From: Gammaproteobacteria bacterium
GTDB taxonomy: Bacteria; Pseudomonadota; Gammaproteobacteria; PIWD01
DNA length: 40,219 bases
Assembly (NCBI GenBank): GCA_003354005.1
Contig: PIWD01000013.1
Location: 1-40,219, forward strand
Reading direction: 5' to 3'
A program made the position numbers and the translations under genes. A model generated the notes under the pieces. The model was not told the origin of the DNA. It did no database searches and saw nothing but the letters and a program-made list of their open reading frames with translations. Numbering within the stretch: position 1 is the first letter of the stretch; each line of letters starts with the position of its first letter. Shown piece after piece: positions 33,720-40,219 of the stretch.

Positions 33720-35321
33720 ATGCAATATAGTACATTATTTAAACTGAGTAGTGATGATATTCACTCGGAGGCAGAGGTTGAAACGAGGCTGCTTGCAAAG
33801 CTGTTTAATGATCTGGGCTATAGTGAAAAGGATGTTATCCCTAAAAAAAGACTGCCAGCGTTGCTCGTTAATGATGGTAGGCATCAAACAAAAAAGGAAG
33901 TTGATTTTTTACTTCAAAACGCAAATGGTGATGTTAATGTTGTTGTTGAAGCAAAGGATCCTAAAATAAATGTACATGCTGCATGGGGGCAGGCTGCTAG
34001 TTATGCGTTGAGCTATAATAGAGATAAGGAAGAGCATAAAAAAGTTAAGTGGTTATTGATTAGTAATGGTTATATCACATCGTTATATAAACATGACTCG
34101 GATGTACCTATCGTTACATTACAATTGTCAGATTTTGCTGGTGGCTCACCACCATACGCTGTTTTAAGTGGCTATATCAAATATCATGTGTATATTACAC
34201 AATCAAAAGATTTCCTTCCCTTCACACACGTCACACAGGATAAACTGAATGTACTATTTTTTCAAAGTCATGATCTTGTTTGGAGAAAGGAGAAGTTAAA
34301 TCCTACAGATGCTTTTTTTGAGTTTTGTAAATTTATTTTTATGAAAATAAAAGAGGACAAAATAAGAGAAAAATTACCACTTAATGTCCAAGCTTATAAA
34401 ATACCACTCACATTAAAATGGTTAGAGGTGCATGAAGGTACATCAAATCACCCAGTTAGAGATATTTTGTTCTTTAAATTACACAACGAACTTGAAACAG
34501 CTATTCACAAGGATAAGAAGAAGAGAATTTTTGAAACAAATGAAACACTTAAGTTGAGTGCTTCCACATGCAAGACGTTAATAGCAAAATTTGAAGGTAT
34601 TAATTTAAGTGCGATCGATGAAGACTTAAATGGTCGAATGTTTGAGGTTTTCCTGTCTGCTGCTATCCGGGGGCGCGCATTAGGTCAGTATTTCACACCA
34701 AGACCCGTAGTCGATTTTATGACGAGGATTGGACTACAAAATACTAATCTTTTAAATCCTCCAAAAGTGATCGATGCTTGTTCTGGAACAGCTGGGTTTC
34801 TCATTGAAGTAATGGCTTATTTGCTATCGGGATTAAGAGAGGATACACGGTTTAACGCTAGTGAAAAAGCAAGGATAAAAGAAAAGATATGCAATGAACA
34901 GCTTTACGGAATCGAAGCAAATGAGCGTGTTGCACGCATTGCTAGAATTAATATGTATTTACATGGTGATGGTGGCAGTCATATTTTTTATGGTGATGGA
35001 TTGGATAATAAGCCTGTGTTAACAGATAATATGACAGATGAAAGAGTTAGTGAGGTTATAGATCATAACAAAAAGATAGTGCCAGAAATGTTTGATCTCG
35101 TTCTATCCAACCCTCCATTTAGTATGAAATATGCAGCATCAAATGAAGATGAAAAAAGAATACTGCAACAACGTATATCAGGTGAAAGTTGTAAGACAGC
35201 TAAATCAAATAGGCTATTTCTTGATCGGTATTATGAATTAATGAAGCCTGGTGCAATAATGCTAATTGTGTTGGATGATACGCTATTAAATGGCACCTCC
35301 TACAGAGCTGTAACTCGATAA
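33720..35321 (+). CDS. Fused restriction-modification protein, nuclease and N6-methylase part (frameshifted)
   Basis: The first 533 residues of a one-chain restriction-modification enzyme. Residues 15-130 are an HsdR-N-like PD-(D/E)xK nuclease: EVDFLL with D62, then VVVEAKD with E77 and K79. The N6-adenine methylase follows, with QYFTPRP (323-329), IDACSGTAGF (351-360) for AdoMet and catalytic NPPF (464-467). The frame stops at 35321 just after LLNGTSYRAV. The missing methylase end, DKFILLGIHSLPFNAFF, continues in another frame from 35317. I start at ATG 33720 (GGAGGG upstream). It lies opposite to the T4SS genes around it. Confidence 0.8.
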   Translation: MQYSTLFKLSSDDIHSEAEVETRLLAKLFNDLGYSEKDVIPKKRLPALLVNDGRHQTKKEVDFLLQNANGDVNVVVEAKDPKINVHAAWGQAASYALSYNRDKEEHKKVKWLLISNGYITSLYKHDSDVPIVTLQLSDFAGGSPPYAVLSGYIKYHVYITQSKDFLPFTHVTQDKLNVLFFQSHDLVWRKEKLNPTDAFFEFCKFIFMKIKEDKIREKLPLNVQAYKIPLTLKWLEVHEGTSNHPVRDILFFKLHNELETAIHKDKKKRIFETNETLKLSASTCKTLIAKFEGINLSAIDEDLNGRMFEVFLSAAIRGRALGQYFTPRPVVDFMTRIGLQNTNLLNPPKVIDACSGTAGFLIEVMAYLLSGLREDTRFNASEKARIKEKICNEQLYGIEANERVARIARINMYLHGDGGSHIFYGDGLDNKPVLTDNMTDERVSEVIDHNKKIVPEMFDLVLSNPPFSMKYAASNEDEKRILQQRISGESCKTAKSNRLFLDRYYELMKPGAIMLIVLDDTLLNGTSYRAVTR

Positions 35322-35448
35322 ATTTATACTGCTTGGTATCCATTCACTACCTTTTAATGCTTTTTTTAAGGCTAAGGCGAATGTAAAAACATCAATACTG
35401 CATCTTCGAAAAAAAATAGAAGAGGCTGACGAGCAAGGTCATGTATTT

Positions 35449-36276
35449 ATGTCTATTAGTAATAATGTTGGGCATGACAACGCATCAAAAGATACATTTG
35501 AAAGAAATAATCTTAATGATATTTTAAATGGCTACTCTGAGTGGAAACGAACAGGAAAAATAGAGGCTTTTGTAAAACAAAATCAAGATTTGAATGAGAA
35601 CCTTGAGTGTCCTGAACAAGTTTGGGTGTTACCTCCAGAAAATCTTACGATTGACCGATTAGATGCCTTTTTTTACGCACCAGAACTTCAATCAATCTAT
35701 AAAGAGCTGAATGATAGAATGGAAAAAGGAGATTTAACCCTGTGCCGTGGTCGTGACTTGACATTGAGGAAAAAACTCAGTCAGGAAGAGAAAAAAGAAC
35801 TGAGAGAGTCTGGGAATAGCTATCAATATATCGAAATTAGCGATGTTACAAAGTTTGGTCTAATCACGCGATACCTAACGGGATTATTTGATGAACTTCC
35901 AAGCAGGGGGGCTTACCGAGTCAGAACAGGGGACTTGTTGTTTGCAATCAATAATAGTTCGCGTGGGACTGTCGTTAAGGTGCCGAAAGAATTTGATGGG
36001 GCAATCTGTACATCAGGTTTCTTTGTGATTGTTCCTAAAGATGACGAAACATCCAATCTTCTGTGGTATGCTTTAAGGAGCGAATACTGTCGTAAGCAAG
36101 TATATTATTTGGCGCAAACTGCATCACAGCCAGAGTTAAAAATAGATGTTTGGAATAACCTCTTTAAAATACCTGTGCCAGAAGGTAAACACAAAGAAAG
36201 GGCGGCTCAAAAGGCACATGATTTTTTTCAACATATTGATGCATTAACGAAAGTTGATGAATTTTCATTTGCTTGA
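35449..36276 (+). CDS. Fused restriction-modification protein, methylase end and target-recognition part
   Basis: The downstream part of the same gene. Its frame is open from 35317, where DKFILLGIHSLP and VKTSILHLRKK complete the methylase; 35449 is only the first ATG after the break. From about residue 60 it is a single HsdS-like target-recognition domain: QVWVLPPENLTIDRLDAFFY, later YQYIEISDVTKFG, VRTGDLLFAINNSSRGT and the conserved helix TASQPELKIDVWNNLFKIPV. One such domain suggests a single-chain type IIG-like enzyme or a half-S subunit acting as a dimer. It converges on virB5, ending 49 bp from that gene's stop codon. Confidence 0.7.
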   Translation: MSISNNVGHDNASKDTFERNNLNDILNGYSEWKRTGKIEAFVKQNQDLNENLECPEQVWVLPPENLTIDRLDAFFYAPELQSIYKELNDRMEKGDLTLCRGRDLTLRKKLSQEEKKELRESGNSYQYIEISDVTKFGLITRYLTGLFDELPSRGAYRVRTGDLLFAINNSSRGTVVKVPKEFDGAICTSGFFVIVPKDDETSNLLWYALRSEYCRKQVYYLAQTASQPELKIDVWNNLFKIPVPEGKHKERAAQKAHDFFQHIDALTKVDEFSFA

Positions 36277-36325
36277 AAATTTTGTTTGTGTCTTTGATGT
36301 GGTAGACATCGGTCGATGTTGTATT

Positions 36326-37021
36326 TTAGGGTTGCTCAGCCGTTGCTGTAAAAGGATGCCATTGGTTAAAGTTAGCACTCCAAGTTGCTTGGTCAATTTG
36401 TCCAGCGACTTCACCTGCATGTTGATGTAGTACTAAGGTTTGTATTTTTAGCTGTTGGAGCTGTAGGTAGGCCATCTCCACTAATAGACGATTGTTGAGG
36501 TCGATGGCCTGTTTTAGGGTATCGGCGTGCTCAATATTATTTGATAGTTGATAAATGCGCTTTAAATAGGTTGCTAACTGTTGATAGCTGTGGCTTGCAT
36601 TGACGGTGACTGATTGATTAACTTGCACGCGTTGCCGGTATAATTTTGCACGAAGTTTGCTAGAACCACGTTGATATTCGGAAAATGATAGGCTAGGGTG
36701 TCGCTTATAGTAGTCTTCTGCACCACCAAGCTTATGTAATGGGTCTTGCAGATATGTTGTCTGCCACACTTTTAAGTGATCAGCCGAGTTCAGTAAGTTC
36801 CCCATACCATAATGACCTTGTGTTACTTCAACCAATTGTTTCATCTGTTGCAATTCTTGTTGGGCGTTGTTGTAGGTTTTTTGTAGGACTTGAAATTGCT
36901 GTTGCATTTGTTCAAATTGCTCGGCTAGTTTGCTAAAAGACGCAACATCAAAGACTGGAATCCAGGCTGATGCAGTGAAAGGTATTATACATAGGGCTAG
37001 ATAGAGGATTTGTTTTTTCAA
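36326..37021 (-). CDS. virB5: T4SS minor pilus protein VirB5
   Basis: A 231-residue periplasmic protein with signal peptide QILYLALCIIPFTASA. The mature protein is mostly helical and Gln-rich (FEQMQQQFQVLQKTYNNAQQ, then ELQQMKQLVEV), like VirB5/TrbJ proteins that cap the pilus. It includes the small loop GHYGMGNLLN found in this family. It starts 13 bp after virB4 and ends the virB2-virB5 unit. Its natural neighbours virB7/virB6 are 2.8 kb away because of the inserted gene. Confidence 0.87.
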   Translation of the reverse strand: MKKQILYLALCIIPFTASAWIPVFDVASFSKLAEQFEQMQQQFQVLQKTYNNAQQELQQMKQLVEVTQGHYGMGNLLNSADHLKVWQTTYLQDPLHKLGGAEDYYKRHPSLSFSEYQRGSSKLRAKLYRQRVQVNQSVTVNASHSYQQLATYLKRIYQLSNNIEHADTLKQAIDLNNRLLVEMAYLQLQQLKIQTLVLHQHAGEVAGQIDQATWSANFNQWHPFTATAEQP

Positions 37022-37034
37022 TTGATGTATTCCA

Positions 37035-39518
37035 TTAATGTTCAGATTTAAGTTGTTGCTTTAATAGTGGCAGCCAGTGTTTAGGGTCATCTCCAACCTG
37101 TTTGCGGATGTGATCTAGTAGGTCAATGCTGTGGCGATTGGTAGACAAGATAGGTAGCCATTCGGGTAATTGTTGTAAATTTAAGTGACATAGGGTTGCT
37201 TGTTGATGTTGCTTAACTAAAAAATAACGCGCCATTAGATTTTGATCACGGATCAGCTCATATTCACGCTGAGTTAATTTCAAACCATCAATGTAATCAG
37301 CAGCTTGCGCTTGTGGATTGGCGAAAATAACTTGAGTTGCGATATTGTCAAGTACCATGTTGCGTAGCGGTGAGTCTAAGACGCTTTGTATAGATTGGGT
37401 TGCAATGACAATATGTGCATTATATTTACGTAATGTTGGCAGCCAACGTTTTAAAGTTGTGCACCAATGGGGGTCGTCAAAATACTGCCAGCCTTCATCA
37501 AGTAAAATAGAAGTCAAGCGACCATCCAGTTGTAATCCAATGCGGTGCAACAGATACATCATAACTGCACAGCGTACAGTTGCTGGTTCTCGGTCTAAAA
37601 AGTGGGTCATGTCAATACCAATTTTATCATCCGTAAGCTGCAAATGGTCGTTGCTGTGATCAAATAAATAAGCGTATTCACCGCAACTATGCTGGGAATC
37701 GGCTTGTAACCAGCAGCGTAGCTGATACCAATGTGTAAAATTAATAGGCAGTAAGCGACAGATATTGGATAAGCTGCGATGTTTTTTAGCTAAAGAGTCA
37801 TAACCGTAGTCGATACATCGTTTTAACATCGCAATCGCTTGTGCTCCTAGGGGTTGATTACTTTCAAGTTGGCATAGTTGTGTAATCCATTGGTAAAGAA
37901 AGGTACGATTAGCTGGTGTATCATCTAGCTGCAGTGGATTAAAGCAATTCTTTTGCAGATGATCTGGCGACAAAATAAAGTAGGTGCCACCAGAGGCGCG
38001 TATATAAATTTCTGCACTGCGGTCACGATCAAAATAAAATGTCCGACCTTTATAGCGACTCATTTGTGCATCTATAAAGCTTAAGAAGACAGTTTTCCCA
38101 GAATAGCTGCCACCTATCACCAAACTATGTCCTAGTGATGGCTGTTTATCATGGCTTTGTAAGTGGTAGTTGAAAAAATATGGTGTTTTCACAGAAGTCT
38201 CTAGTATCGTTACAGCCTCACCTAAATGATTTTTATGGCGATAACCGCTGGAGCAGCTATGTAATGGGCAGAAATCAGAGAAATTTTCCGAACTCACTAA
38301 ACTTGCACGCGTAATGTAACGAAAATTGCCAGGCAGTTGTGCCCAAAATGTCGATTCTTGGCCAATGGTTTCATGTATGGCAATCATACCGTTTTTAGCT
38401 AAGCTGTGGATGGTGTGTGCCACCGAATTTTTAAGTTGTTCTTCATTTTTGGCATATAACATCACTGTGTGATGATGATACCCCATTGCAAGTTGAGAAC
38501 TTGCTAATTTATCACGAGCCTCACTCAAAGCCGCTTGTTGTGAGAATGCGGGGTCATTGACGTTTATGAGTCGTATAAGTTGTCTTTGAATATAACGTTG
38601 TGCATACGCATCATCAACAAAGGCAAAGCTTTGTGTCATGATGAAGGAACAATTTAGGTTAAGCATGGCTTGCAGCATGTTGATAGAGGAAATGGATGGG
38701 TAACGTTTAATGGTGACTATGGCAGCTAAGGTGTCTTTTTTCTCATTACGAAAGCGTATCCATTGATCGAATTCAATAGAGTGAGCAGTTAAATATTGGC
38801 CAATACGCCCAAAAGGATAATGTTGTGTAATTTTATCGTTGGTATGAAATGGGCTATGAGCACTGCTGTATCCTGTCATTTGTGCGAATGGATAGTGAAT
38901 GCCAGCATTGAGTGGTAATCCTAATAAGGCAAGTAGTTCACTGTAGCCTAATTGAGGGTCGTGGCTACCAAGCACATGCAACTTGAAGTCGTTCAGTGAT
39001 GCCTGTAGCTGCTTCATCGCTGATTGTAGGCTATTTACTTGTGCATGACGCCAATGGTGGCGCTGTTTCATAAATATAGATTGTCGTCTAGCACCAGATA
39101 GTAGGTCACGCAAACGCAGTTTTTGGCTTGTCAAGGGTCGTGTGAGAATGACAATATAAATATGATTAACAAATAGAGGTTGATCATTAAATTGTTGCTG
39201 ATAAGCTTGATCAAGTTGCTGTGCAAAGGTTTGGGAAAAACAAGCCTGTAATTGAGTGGGCTTTTGTGTGCGGTGGGTGATCACATACATTGAAAATCGT
39301 GCATCTAGTAGCATTAAGGTATGATGGAAATTAGCTTGTTGGGTTGCTAATTGTTCTGTATCGAGTGTTGTAAAATCCACCCCTTGTAGCTTTATCGCAC
39401 TCCCGAGCATACCATTTTCTGTTTCAAAAATAGTTGGGCTGTGCAAACAGGTAAAGGGTATGTGTAGGGATGCTTTGGCTTCATCTGGTAAGTGTATTTT
39501 TGATTTAAAAAGGCTCAT
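37035..39518 (-). CDS. virB4: T4SS ATPase VirB4
   Basis: An 827-residue inner-membrane-associated ATPase that powers pilus assembly and transport. From ATG 39518 (GGGGAAG upstream, 14-bp overlap with virB3) the N-terminal CagE/VirB4 domain runs to about residue 440, with the family segment TILETSVKTPYFFNYH. Walker A is GGSYSGKT (469-476) and Walker B SILLDEGWQYF, followed by VIATQSIQSVLDSP. The phosphate loop is GGSY instead of the usual GPTG, but the Gly-Lys-Thr is intact. Length is normal. Confidence 0.95.
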   Translation of the reverse strand: MSLFKSKIHLPDEAKASLHIPFTCLHSPTIFETENGMLGSAIKLQGVDFTTLDTEQLATQQANFHHTLMLLDARFSMYVITHRTQKPTQLQACFSQTFAQQLDQAYQQQFNDQPLFVNHIYIVILTRPLTSQKLRLRDLLSGARRQSIFMKQRHHWRHAQVNSLQSAMKQLQASLNDFKLHVLGSHDPQLGYSELLALLGLPLNAGIHYPFAQMTGYSSAHSPFHTNDKITQHYPFGRIGQYLTAHSIEFDQWIRFRNEKKDTLAAIVTIKRYPSISSINMLQAMLNLNCSFIMTQSFAFVDDAYAQRYIQRQLIRLINVNDPAFSQQAALSEARDKLASSQLAMGYHHHTVMLYAKNEEQLKNSVAHTIHSLAKNGMIAIHETIGQESTFWAQLPGNFRYITRASLVSSENFSDFCPLHSCSSGYRHKNHLGEAVTILETSVKTPYFFNYHLQSHDKQPSLGHSLVIGGSYSGKTVFLSFIDAQMSRYKGRTFYFDRDRSAEIYIRASGGTYFILSPDHLQKNCFNPLQLDDTPANRTFLYQWITQLCQLESNQPLGAQAIAMLKRCIDYGYDSLAKKHRSLSNICRLLPINFTHWYQLRCWLQADSQHSCGEYAYLFDHSNDHLQLTDDKIGIDMTHFLDREPATVRCAVMMYLLHRIGLQLDGRLTSILLDEGWQYFDDPHWCTTLKRWLPTLRKYNAHIVIATQSIQSVLDSPLRNMVLDNIATQVIFANPQAQAADYIDGLKLTQREYELIRDQNLMARYFLVKQHQQATLCHLNLQQLPEWLPILSTNRHSIDLLDHIRKQVGDDPKHWLPLLKQQLKSEH

Positions 39519-39792
39519 AAGTTTGACTTCCCCAGCATTTACCTTGTGCAAATCGTCTACAGTATAAATGCTTAGCTAATAATCGAAATATATGGCAATC
39601 AACTCGACAAGCAATATAGCCCAATACATGTAGGGGTATATAGAATAATAGTACTACAAGTTGATTGAGTAGAAGAAAATGGCACAAGACGGTAATGACT
39701 ATACATGCCAGGTAATCTAGCGTTACGCCGAATAACATGGGGGGTCGTGTTAGGGCAACGAACAATGGGTGTTCTAAGGATATTGCTGTCAT
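39505..39792 (-). CDS. virB3: T4SS inner-membrane protein VirB3
   Basis: A 95-residue membrane protein of the VirB3/TrbD/AvhB family. The family opening HPLFVALTRPPMLFGVTLDY is clear, followed by one hydrophobic hairpin (IVITVLCHFLLLNQLVVLLF) and a polar tail. It starts directly after the virB2 stop and overlaps virB4 by 14 bp. VirB3 is needed for correct assembly of VirB4 at the membrane. Confidence 0.92.
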   Translation of the reverse strand: MTAISLEHPLFVALTRPPMLFGVTLDYLACIVITVLCHFLLLNQLVVLLFYIPLHVLGYIACRVDCHIFRLLAKHLYCRRFAQGKCWGSQTYEPF

Positions 39793-40074
39793 TCAAGCAA
39801 CCCCAAGCCATTTTGCGATGTAAGAGCTGCTAGCAATTAAACCAACGCCAATAATTGCACCTATTGCTTTTTCCTTAGGGATTCGACCCAGATATAACCA
39901 GCCATAACCTACTGCAATCAGTGCTAAAACGAAGCATAGGCGTGTGAGTTCATGATTGAGTAAGTCAATTAAACGCGTTAAAATCGTACTGATTGCAAAC
40001 CCCTGAAGGTTGTTAGCCAGTGCCTGAATCGGTATAAAACATAAAAACCATAATTTTAATAATTTCCACATCAT
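39793..40074 (-). CDS. virB2: T4SS major pilin VirB2
   Basis: A 93-residue pilin precursor. Signal peptide MMWKLLKLWFLCFIPIQALA is followed by two hydrophobic segments (LCFVLALIAVGYGWLYLG and AIGAIIGVGLIASSSYIAKW) around a short basic loop GRIPKEKA, the standard VirB2/TrbC layout. AAGGAG lies 6 nt before ATG 40074. It is the first gene of the locus. A promoter like P2 lies 39 nt upstream, and a 25-C run lies about 110 bp away. Confidence 0.9.
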   Translation of the reverse strand: MMWKLLKLWFLCFIPIQALANNLQGFAISTILTRLIDLLNHELTRLCFVLALIAVGYGWLYLGRIPKEKAIGAIIGVGLIASSSYIAKWLGVA

Positions 40075-40113
40075 AATTTTCTCCTTATGTTAAGTGAATG
40101 CTCGAATGTGGTT

Positions 40114-40141
40114 ATTATGGCAAGTTATTTTGAAAGTTCGA
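40114..40141 (-). promoter_or_regulatory. Promoter of the virB2-virB5 half (P1)
   Basis: On the minus strand TCGAAC (40141-40136), 16 bp, CATAAT (40119-40114), with the virB2 start 39 nt further. It is the counterpart of P2 at 33600-33627, base-aligned from ACGGTAT onwards. The -35 is poor, so an activator may be needed. Confidence 0.5.
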
Positions 40142-40183
40142 TACCGTGTTTTTCTATATCTAAACCATGCTATAAAGCTGCAA

Positions 40184-40208
40184 CCCCCCCCCCCCCCCCC
40201 CCCCCCCC
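40184..40208. repeat. Homopolymer of 25 C (poly-G on the other strand)
   Basis: An uninterrupted run of C at 40184-40208 is followed by TTCTCCTATTT to the window end. It lies about 45 bp upstream of P1, and 7 bp past a plus-strand TATAAA (40171-40176). Tracts of this length slip readily in replication. The tract is close to the window end, so an assembly or sequencing artefact must be kept in mind. Confidence 0.85.
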
Positions 40209-40219
40209 TTCTCCTATTT

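Noticed and set aside
33720-36276. Classical type I system with separate hsdM and hsdS plus a missing hsdR
   Set aside because: The N-terminus of the first frame already carries a PD-(D/E)xK nuclease domain. The second frame continues the methylase before the recognition domain, so one broken single-chain gene fits better.
40184-40208. Reading the C run as certain proof of phase variation
   Set aside because: It is 11 bp from the window end, and poly-C/G runs arise as sequencing or assembly artefacts. It is kept as a candidate only.
1-40219. CRISPR arrays, tRNA genes, 16S/23S rRNA, prophage
   Set aside because: No regularly spaced repeats, no cloverleaf with GGTTCGAATCC-like T arm, no rRNA core sequence and no phage structural genes were seen.

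Overview
The window looks like chromosome from a gammaproteobacterium, probably a host-associated relative of Legionella, Coxiella or Rickettsiella. The signs are an LbtU-type outer-membrane siderophore porin, a fused HldE heptose enzyme, a GacA/UvrY/LetA-type response regulator, a class A RNase P RNA, TamA/TamB, and a VirB-type type IV secretion system (T4SS). The genus cannot be fixed from sequence alone. Housekeeping genes are interrupted by decayed mobile-element debris, as expected in a genome under reduction.

Layout. 1-462 is AT-rich, lysine-rich debris in one reading frame with stops. 604-4114 (minus) holds a YihY-family membrane protein and feoB/feoA for Fe(II) uptake. hldE (plus) follows, then a tnpB-like tail. 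6050-14918 (minus) holds a NitT/TauT-type ABC ATPase with a double permease, hemH, the lbtU-like porin, a 2-Cys peroxiredoxin, a malonyltransferase and fumC. rnpB and glmS (plus) follow at 15163-17445. 17446-20110 is a scrambled stretch: a GIN-domain lipoprotein, tnpB 3' tails with IS200/IS605-like right ends, a LuxR-type response regulator, and two diverged direct repeats of about 165 bp on either side of the regulator. 20119-27402 (minus) holds a GNAT acetyltransferase and the recD2-tamB-tamA group. Divergent from tamA are coaA and a HolD-like gene. 28930-40074 (minus) is a virB2-3-4-5 / virB7-6-8-9-10-11 T4SS locus.

The T4SS locus is split between virB5 and the small lipoprotein gene by an oppositely oriented restriction-modification gene. 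That gene encodes nuclease, N6-methylase and one target-recognition domain in one polypeptide, and it is frameshifted in the methylase. The two T4SS halves start from closely similar promoter/leader sequences. A run of 25 C sits about 110 bp upstream of virB2. No virB1, virD4 or relaxase gene is visible, so the system could serve conjugation or effector delivery.

The best leads are the split T4SS with its duplicated promoter, the homopolymer next to it, the recurrent retention of only the 3' end of tnpB (the part that specifies omega-RNA), and a malonyltransferase that reads more like a discrete polyketide-synthase acyltransferase than housekeeping FabD. Family assignments come from recognising motifs by eye. 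No database search was run.
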